DNA from: Deltaproteobacteria bacterium
Lineage (GTDB): Bacteria > Desulfobacterota > Syntrophia > Syntrophales > UBA2192
Reading direction: 5' to 3'
Length of the DNA stretch: 10,481 bases
Assembly: GCA_026388445.1 (NCBI GenBank)
Contig: JAPLJU010000111.1
Location: 1-10,481, forward strand
The notes under the pieces were generated by a model that saw only the letters and a list, made by a program, of their open reading frames with translations, did no database searches and was not told the DNA's origin. Within the stretch, counting starts at the first letter, position 1. Each line of letters opens with the position of its first letter. Below, in pieces: positions 6,954-10,481 of the stretch. The position numbers were made by a program, and so were the translations under genes.

Positions 6954-7490
6954 GTGTCCCAAAACCGTTTCGTCAAGTACCCGGTGCTCGCCGTCGTGAA
7001 CTGCATCCGCGGGATCCCGCTTCTGATGGTCATCTTCTGGATGTACTTCCTTCTGCCCGCCTTCATGGGACGTGTGGTCCCCGAAAGCTGGACCGTCATC
7101 GCGGCGCTCACCGTCTTCACCTCCGCCTACATGTCCCAGATCGTCCAGGCGGGCATCGAGGCGATCCCCCGCGGCCAGTTGGAGGCCGGCCTCTCGACGG
7201 GCCTCTCCCGAACCCGGATGATGGTTTTCATCATTCTGCCCCAGGCCTTGCGGAACATGATCCCCTCCTTCGTAAACCAGCTCGTGTCCCTCATCAAGGA
7301 CACCTCCCTTGCTTTCATCGTCGGCGTTGCGGAGCTCACCCATGTGGCTACCCAGGTAAACAATCGAACGATGATCTACCCGGCCCAGATCTTCCTCTTC
7401 ATAGCCGTCATCTACTTCATCCTCTGCTTCATGCTCACCAGCTACTCGCGATGGCTGGAGAAACGGCTTGCCTACCGGAAAGCGATATAG
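6954..7490 (+). pseudogene. 5'-truncated amino-acid ABC transporter permease (GltK/HisM type)
   Basis: The open frame from GTG 6954 encodes 178 aa matching the middle and C-terminal part of polar amino-acid permeases. NCIRGIPLLMVIFWMYFLLP (16-35) corresponds to the segment that starts near residue 60 in full-length proteins of about 220 aa. The EAA loop is present (EAGLSTGLSRTRMM...ILPQALR, 77-100), as are DTSLAFIVGVAEL (116-128) and the last transmembrane segment (about 145-165). The N-terminal segment of about 50 residues, including the first helix, is missing. Upstream the frame runs through the repeat tract into a TAG inside def, with no residue of family similarity. AAGGG is only 1 nt from the GTG, too close to work. 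No binding protein or ATPase gene accompanies it. I read it as a gene remnant; the 3' end looks undamaged. Confidence 0.8.
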
Positions 7491-7520
7491 GGAAAGGGTA
7501 TCGGGACCAGGGGAGAGGAA

Positions 7521-7547
7521 GATTAAAAATCCGGACTGTTACAGTCC
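7521..7547 (-). terminator. Intrinsic terminator after the dedA fragment
   Basis: On the minus strand, GGACTG-TAA-CAGTCC (7547-7533) forms a 6-bp stem with a 3-nt loop, followed by GG and ATTTTTAAT. This is the right shape and distance for an intrinsic terminator about 10 nt after the dedA stop codon. On the plus strand no T-run follows the hairpin, so it should act mainly in the minus direction. Confidence 0.6.
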
Positions 7548-7556
7548 TCGCTCCTC

Positions 7557-8045
7557 TTAGGATTTGAAGTTACGGGCGCGAATGACCTCAACGACGGTCG
7601 GGATGAGGGAAATAATGATGATGGCGAGAATCACGAAGGTGAAATTTTCTTTGACGACAGACATATTGCCGAAATAATACCCGCCGAAGACAAAGGTGAG
7701 GATCCAGGCGACGCATCCGATCACGTTATAGAACTGAAACCGCCCATAGGTCATGGTCCCCACGCCCGCCACGAAGGGCGCGAAGGTGCGGATGATCGGC
7801 ACGAACCGGGCGATGACGATCGTCTTCCCACCGTATTTCTCGTAGAACCGGTGCGTCCGGTCCAGGTATTCCTGCTTGACCCACCGTATCTTTTTTCCGG
7901 CCACGACCTTCGGGCCCAGCAGGTAGCCCACCCCGTAGTTCACGGTGTTACCGGCAATCCCGGCGATACTGAGAAGAACAGAGAGCCAGACGGGATCAAG
8001 CGACCCGCGTGCTGCGAATGTTCCCGTCACGAAAAGGAGGGATTT
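7557..8045 (-). pseudogene. 5'-truncated DedA-family membrane protein
   Basis: DedA (VTT-domain) proteins are inner-membrane proteins, now linked to undecaprenyl-phosphate or phospholipid flipping in several bacteria. The frame from GTG 8030 gives 157 aa; the family is usually about 200-220. The conserved reentrant-loop region is present: ARFVPIIRTFAPFVAG with Arg75, Pro78, Arg81 and Pro85, then MTYGRF. A C-terminal helix (about 130-150) closes it. Just upstream, the frame reads K-S-L-L-F before a TGA at 8048-8046. SLLFVTG is the tail of the family's PGDSLLF segment, so the match breaks inside a known motif and about 50 N-terminal residues are missing. There is no ribosome binding site at the GTG. 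A plausible promoter lies close upstream, suggesting loss of the 5' coding part rather than of the promoter. Probably non-functional. Confidence 0.78.
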
Positions 8046-8058
8046 TCAAACACGGGGC

Positions 8059-8088
8059 TTTATACGCCAGCAGGCCGAGTTTCGTCAA
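8059..8088 (-). promoter_or_regulatory. Candidate promoter upstream of the dedA fragment
   Basis: On the minus strand, TTGACG (8088-8083) and TATAAA (8064-8059) are 18 nt apart, with a start expected near 8052. It points toward the dedA fragment but leaves only about 22 nt before GTG 8030. A GTG at 8053 opens a different frame that ends after eight codons. It could be the original dedA promoter brought next to the remnant by an internal deletion, or a chance match. Confidence 0.4.
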
Positions 8089-8127
8089 CGGAAATATCCC
8101 CTTTCAAGGGCCGTGCCTCAACGGTTG

Positions 8128-8156
8128 TTGACAAAAGAAAATGTTTTAAATATAGT
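8128..8156 (+). promoter_or_regulatory. Sigma70 promoter of the B12 uptake operon
   Basis: TTGACA (8128-8133) and TATAGT (8151-8156) are separated by exactly 17 nt in an AT-rich stretch, a near-consensus promoter. Transcription should start near 8163, a few nucleotides before the P1 stem of the cobalamin riboswitch. Confidence 0.8.
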
Positions 8157-8169
8157 CAGTTTCAATTAG

Positions 8170-8316
8170 AGATGGATGCGCGGAAGAGGGGTGAAAATCC
8201 CCCGCTGCCCCGCAGCCGTGATGGAAACGAAAGCCTTGGATTGCCACTGTCCCGGAATGAGCCGGGATGGGAAGGCAGGTGAGTAGGTCGTCCTGAGCCG
8301 GAAAACCCATCCATCT
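8170..8316 (+). ncRNA. Cobalamin riboswitch aptamer upstream of btuC
   Basis: All main conserved blocks of the cobalamin riboswitch appear in order. These are GGAA plus GGTGAAAAT (8182-8198 region), GCTGCCCCGC (8204-8213), GCCACTG (8243-8249), GATGGGAAGGC (8267-8275 region) and the B12-box-like AGCCGGAAAACC (8296-8307). The closing P1 helix is visible as a perfect 9-bp pairing of 8170-8178 with 8308-8316, which sets the borders. It starts just downstream of a strong promoter and precedes btuCD, so it most likely lowers expression of the uptake genes when cobalamin is abundant. The 5' part is compact; I cannot tell the ligand subtype (adenosyl- or aquo/methylcobalamin) by eye. Confidence 0.93.
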
Positions 8317-8443
8317 GAAACCTCGAGGGGGGTAAACCCGGATGTCCTTCCCGCTTGATCCTGTGGTATCCATTGTTGATCTCCCCCCTGACATGAAGGT
8401 TTTGTCCACATAACCGATGTACCCTTGCGCCTTGGGGAGAGCC
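8317..8443 (+). promoter_or_regulatory. Possible expression platform of the btuC riboswitch
   Basis: Three complementary elements follow the aptamer. AGGGGGG (8326-8332) can pair fully with CCCCCCT (8383-8389). The overlapping CTCCCC (8381-8386) can pair with GGGGAG (8434-8439), which is the Shine-Dalgarno of btuC, 4 nt before ATG 8444. The two pairings exclude each other, which fits an anti-sequestrator/sequestrator switch acting on translation. No hairpin plus T-run is seen. The pairing is read directly; the mechanism is inference. Confidence 0.45.
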
Positions 8444-9472
8444 ATGGTCTTCCGGACGGTAAATCTTCCGAAAGTACTTGAAATCAGTTTCGTGCTCCTG
8501 ATGATCCTGGCCGGCTCCATCATCGTGTCGCTTTTTGTGGGGGTGACCGACATCGGCATCGTCCGCGGGATCACCGGCCTTTTCTACGGTTGGCGTGAGG
8601 GATATGCCGGGTTTACCCACCTTGAAAAGGAGATCATTTTTTCCATTCGCCTTCCCAGGATTTTATTTGCCGGCATTGTCGGCGCAGCATTATCGATGGC
8701 CGGTGTGGTCTTCCAGGCCCTTCTTCGAAATCCGCTGGCCGACCCCTACATCCTGGGCATTTCGGGCGGAGCCGCTGTCGGAGCCATCATCGGCATCCTC
8801 ATCGGCGCGACCCTGCTCCCTTTGGGCATCCCGGGGCTTGCCTTCCTGGGCGCCGTCCTCACCGTGATCATCGTCTTCGGCATTGCCAGAACCGGAGCCC
8901 AGCTTCGATCCAACACACTGCTTCTGGCCGGAGTCATCGTCAATGCCTTTTTCTCCGCCATCATCATGTTTCTGATCTCCACGAGCACCAGTTCGGATGT
9001 TCACAACGTGATGTTCTGGCTGATGGGGGATTTATCACTTGCCACCACCGGGGAGATCGTTCTCACGGGAACCATCATCCTGGGTGGTTTCGCTATTCTC
9101 TATGCCTACGCCCGCCCGATGAACCTCATCGTTGTCAGCGAGGAAACGGCCCTTCAGCTCGGCATCAACGTGGAGAAGGTCAAAAAAATCCTCTTCGTCG
9201 CGGCGTCCCTCATAACCGGCGTGGCCGTATCGGTGAGTGGAATCATCGGTTTCGTCGGACTCGTCATCCCTCATCTGATGCGGATGGTGCTCGGTCCCGA
9301 TCACCGTATTCTTCTTCCCGCGTCTTTTCTCTTCGGCGCATCATTCCTCGTGGTTGCCGACACCATCGCCAGGACGCTGATGGCCCCGGGCGAACTTCCC
9401 GTCGGCGTCATCACCGCAATCTGCGGTGCACCCTACTTCATATACCTTCTCCGGAAAGGAAGGGGATTCTGA
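8444..9472 (+). CDS. btuC: BtuC-like cobalamin ABC transporter permease (FecCD family)
   Basis: An inner-membrane permease of the type II ABC importer family (BtuC/FecD/FhuB). The 342-aa product fits the family (about 330) and has about ten hydrophobic helices. RLPRILFAGIVGAALSMAGV (69-88) is followed by QALLRNPLADPYILGISGGA (91-110), a strong family signature. The cytoplasmic L-loop that contacts the ATPase lies in GIIGFVGLVIPHLMR (266-280). GELPVGVITAICGAPYFIYLL (316-336) is the standard C-terminal end. ATG 8444 has GGGGAGA upstream; the in-frame ATG 8417 has no ribosome binding site. The family also moves iron-siderophores; the cobalamin assignment comes from the riboswitch just upstream. 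The gene ends 3 nt before the ATPase start, so the two are co-translated. Confidence 0.92.
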   Translation: MVFRTVNLPKVLEISFVLLMILAGSIIVSLFVGVTDIGIVRGITGLFYGWREGYAGFTHLEKEIIFSIRLPRILFAGIVGAALSMAGVVFQALLRNPLADPYILGISGGAAVGAIIGILIGATLLPLGIPGLAFLGAVLTVIIVFGIARTGAQLRSNTLLLAGVIVNAFFSAIIMFLISTSTSSDVHNVMFWLMGDLSLATTGEIVLTGTIILGGFAILYAYARPMNLIVVSEETALQLGINVEKVKKILFVAASLITGVAVSVSGIIGFVGLVIPHLMRMVLGPDHRILLPASFLFGASFLVVADTIARTLMAPGELPVGVITAICGAPYFIYLLRKGRGF

Positions 9473-9475
9473 GCC

Positions 9476-10249
9476 ATGATTATCATGCACGCCGACAAAG
9501 TCGGGTTTCAATATGGCGAACAGTGGGTCCTCCGGGATGTCACCTTCGAAGTGCGGGAGGGGGAAGTCCTCGGCATCATCGGCCCCAACGGTTCGGGGAA
9601 GACAACGCTTCTTAAGATTCTCGACGGAATTCTCGCACCCCGGGAGGGTTGTGTGTGGCTCCGGGACAGGGATATCTCGCAGATAGGAAGGGAGACCCTG
9701 GCGAAGGCGATCGGTGTTGTCCCCCAGGACTACTCGATGTTCTTCCCCTTCAGCGTGGAGGAAATTGTTCTGATGGGAAGAACGCCCCATCTCGGGCTCC
9801 TTCGATTTGAAGGGCAGAAAGATTTTGCCATTGCCCGTCGGGCCATGGAGATGACCGACACGACCGACTTCAGTCGGCGGGGCATGGGCGAATTAAGCGG
9901 CGGGGAAAGACAGCGAGTCCTCATCGCCAGGGCCGTGACCCAGGAACCTCAGATCCTGCTTCTCGACGAGCCGACGACCTACCTCGATATCAGACATCAG
10001 GTGGCTCTATTCCAGTTGATGAAGATGCTCCACGAGAAGGAGAATCTCACGGTCATCGTGGTGACTCAGGATATCAACCTGGCCGCACAGTACTGTAACC
10101 GTATCCTTCTTTTAAAGAATGGCAGATTTTTCAGCATGGGCCCCCCGGCGGAGGTTATTACTTCGGATAATATTCAAAAAGTTTATGAAACAGACGTTCT
10201 CATTGATCCACACCCTCGGACAGGCCTGCCCCGTGTGACGTTGGTTTAA
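9476..10249 (+). CDS. btuD: BtuD-like cobalamin ABC transporter ATPase
   Basis: The cytosolic ATPase partner of the BtuC-like permease. The 257-aa product has an A-loop Tyr13, Walker A GPNGSGKTT (36-44, Lys42), Q-loop Gln84 (VVPQ), signature LSGGERQR (140-147), Walker B ILLLDEP (160-166, catalytic Glu165) and D-loop YLD (169-171). The H-loop position, usually His in a motif like SHDLNLA, is Gln198 (VTQDINLA, codon CAG), an unusual change at a residue important for ATP hydrolysis. Everything else looks functional, and the last 30 residues, ending in TGLPRVTLV, resemble the usual FepC/BtuD tail. ATG 9476 follows AAGGAAGGGG at a long spacing; ATG 9485 is a possible alternative. No substrate-binding protein (BtuF) lies upstream. 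Confidence 0.92.
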   Translation: MIIMHADKVGFQYGEQWVLRDVTFEVREGEVLGIIGPNGSGKTTLLKILDGILAPREGCVWLRDRDISQIGRETLAKAIGVVPQDYSMFFPFSVEEIVLMGRTPHLGLLRFEGQKDFAIARRAMEMTDTTDFSRRGMGELSGGERQRVLIARAVTQEPQILLLDEPTTYLDIRHQVALFQLMKMLHEKENLTVIVVTQDINLAAQYCNRILLLKNGRFFSMGPPAEVITSDNIQKVYETDVLIDPHPRTGLPRVTLV

Positions 10250-10280
10250 AATAGGCATTAGGCGTACGGTAAGAGTGGGA

Positions 10281-10296
10281 GGCGCTGGTGCGCCAG
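10281..10296 (+). other. Short GC hairpin after btuD
   Basis: GGCGC-TGGT-GCGCC (10281-10294) forms a 5-bp stem with a 4-nt loop; the overlapping CTGG-TGCG-CCAG (10285-10296) is an alternative. The next bases are AGAGTAATAAAG, with no T-run, so I do not call an intrinsic terminator. It may slow 3' decay of the btuCD message or be incidental. Confidence 0.35.
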
Positions 10297-10309
10297 AGTA
10301 ATAAAGCCC

Positions 10310-10345
10310 AAATAGACTAAACAGACGAAATAGACAAAATAGACC
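10310..10345 (+). repeat. Four exact-phase copies of a 9-nt tandem repeat
   Basis: Units AAATAGACT, AAACAGACG, AAATAGACA and AAATAGACC run head to tail from 10310 to 10345 (consensus AAAYAGACN). They lie between btuD and the second riboswitch. Upstream, at 10250-10272, is a looser GGCATTAGGCGTACGG-type repeat. No coding frame uses them. Confidence 0.85.
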
Positions 10346-10370
10346 AGCAAGCGAAGCTGCTAACGCTGTC

Positions 10371-10481
10371 AGATCAAGGAAGCCGGTCTGAAGCCGGCGC
10401 TGCCCCGCACCTGTAGGCGGAACGAAATCCACCGAGTGCCACTGTCCGGCAGGTAAGACATGCTGGATGGGAAGGCGTGGA
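10371..10481 (+). ncRNA. Second cobalamin riboswitch, cut by the window end
   Basis: The conserved order is repeated: AAGGAAGCCGGT with a pairing GCCGGC (10376-10398), GCTGCCCCGC (10399-10408), CTGTAGG (10411-10417), GCCACTGTCC (10438-10447) and GATGGGAAGGC (10466-10475 region). The B12 box and closing P1 strand lie beyond position 10481, so the 5' border is approximate. GCTGCCCCGC, GCCACTGTCC and GATGGGAAGGC are identical or nearly so in the first riboswitch; the joining stems differ. No promoter is evident between btuD and this element, so it may act on read-through transcripts. A B12-controlled gene on the plus strand should follow. Confidence 0.9.

Noticed and set aside
6858..7343. Minus-strand open frame opposite the permease fragment
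   Set aside because: Its charged, low-complexity sequence is a shadow of the permease frame, which carries clear family motifs.
6904..8045. Insertion sequence or integron cassette carrying the truncated genes
   Set aside because: No transposase, integrase, terminal inverted repeats or target-site duplication could be seen at the edges.
8046..8048. TGA upstream of the dedA fragment as a possible selenocysteine codon, given selA in the window
   Set aside because: The residues before the TGA do not match the DedA N-terminus, another TGA follows further upstream, and the family has no Sec at this site.
10281..10296. Intrinsic terminator after btuD
   Set aside because: The hairpin is short and no T-run follows on the plus strand.

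Overview
The window reads like a chromosomal stretch from a Deltaproteobacterium (Desulfobacterota), most likely an anaerobe near Syntrophales/Syntrophobacterales. This rests on a moderately high GC content, the character of the Rho, RluD and SelA proteins, selenocysteine machinery, cobalamin uptake, and short degenerate tandem repeats in the spacers. No sequence search was possible, so the taxon is an inference.

Positions 1-6180 hold five housekeeping genes, all on the minus strand. In transcription order they are a HemN/HemW-like radical SAM protein, selA, an RluD-type pseudouridine synthase, pgeF (YfiH/laccase domain) and rho. The first four lie 5-51 nt apart and look like one operon. Rho has its own strong sigma70-type promoter, whose -35 box overlaps the pgeF stop codon. 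A leader of about 220 nt follows, containing a 20-codon upstream ORF.

Positions 6181-6903 are a divergent spacer and a peptide deformylase gene on the plus strand with a good promoter. Positions 6904-8045 are a small scar-like block. A purine-rich repeat tract is followed by the 3' two thirds of an amino-acid ABC permease (plus strand), convergent with the 3' three quarters of a DedA-family gene (minus strand). Both genes have lost their 5' ends.

Positions 8128-10481 are a vitamin B12 uptake locus on the plus strand. It has a near-consensus promoter, a cobalamin riboswitch, a BtuC-like permease, a BtuD-like ATPase with an unusual H-loop residue, and a four-copy 9-nt tandem repeat. A second cobalamin riboswitch is cut by the window end, so another B12-controlled gene should follow; a BtuF-type binding protein or another corrinoid gene is likely but not visible.

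I see no phage, IS element, CRISPR array, tRNA or rRNA. I do not find a clearly novel multi-gene system. The most interesting points are the doubly truncated block, the His-to-Gln change in the BtuD H-loop, the tandem B12 riboswitches around btuCD, and the rho control region.
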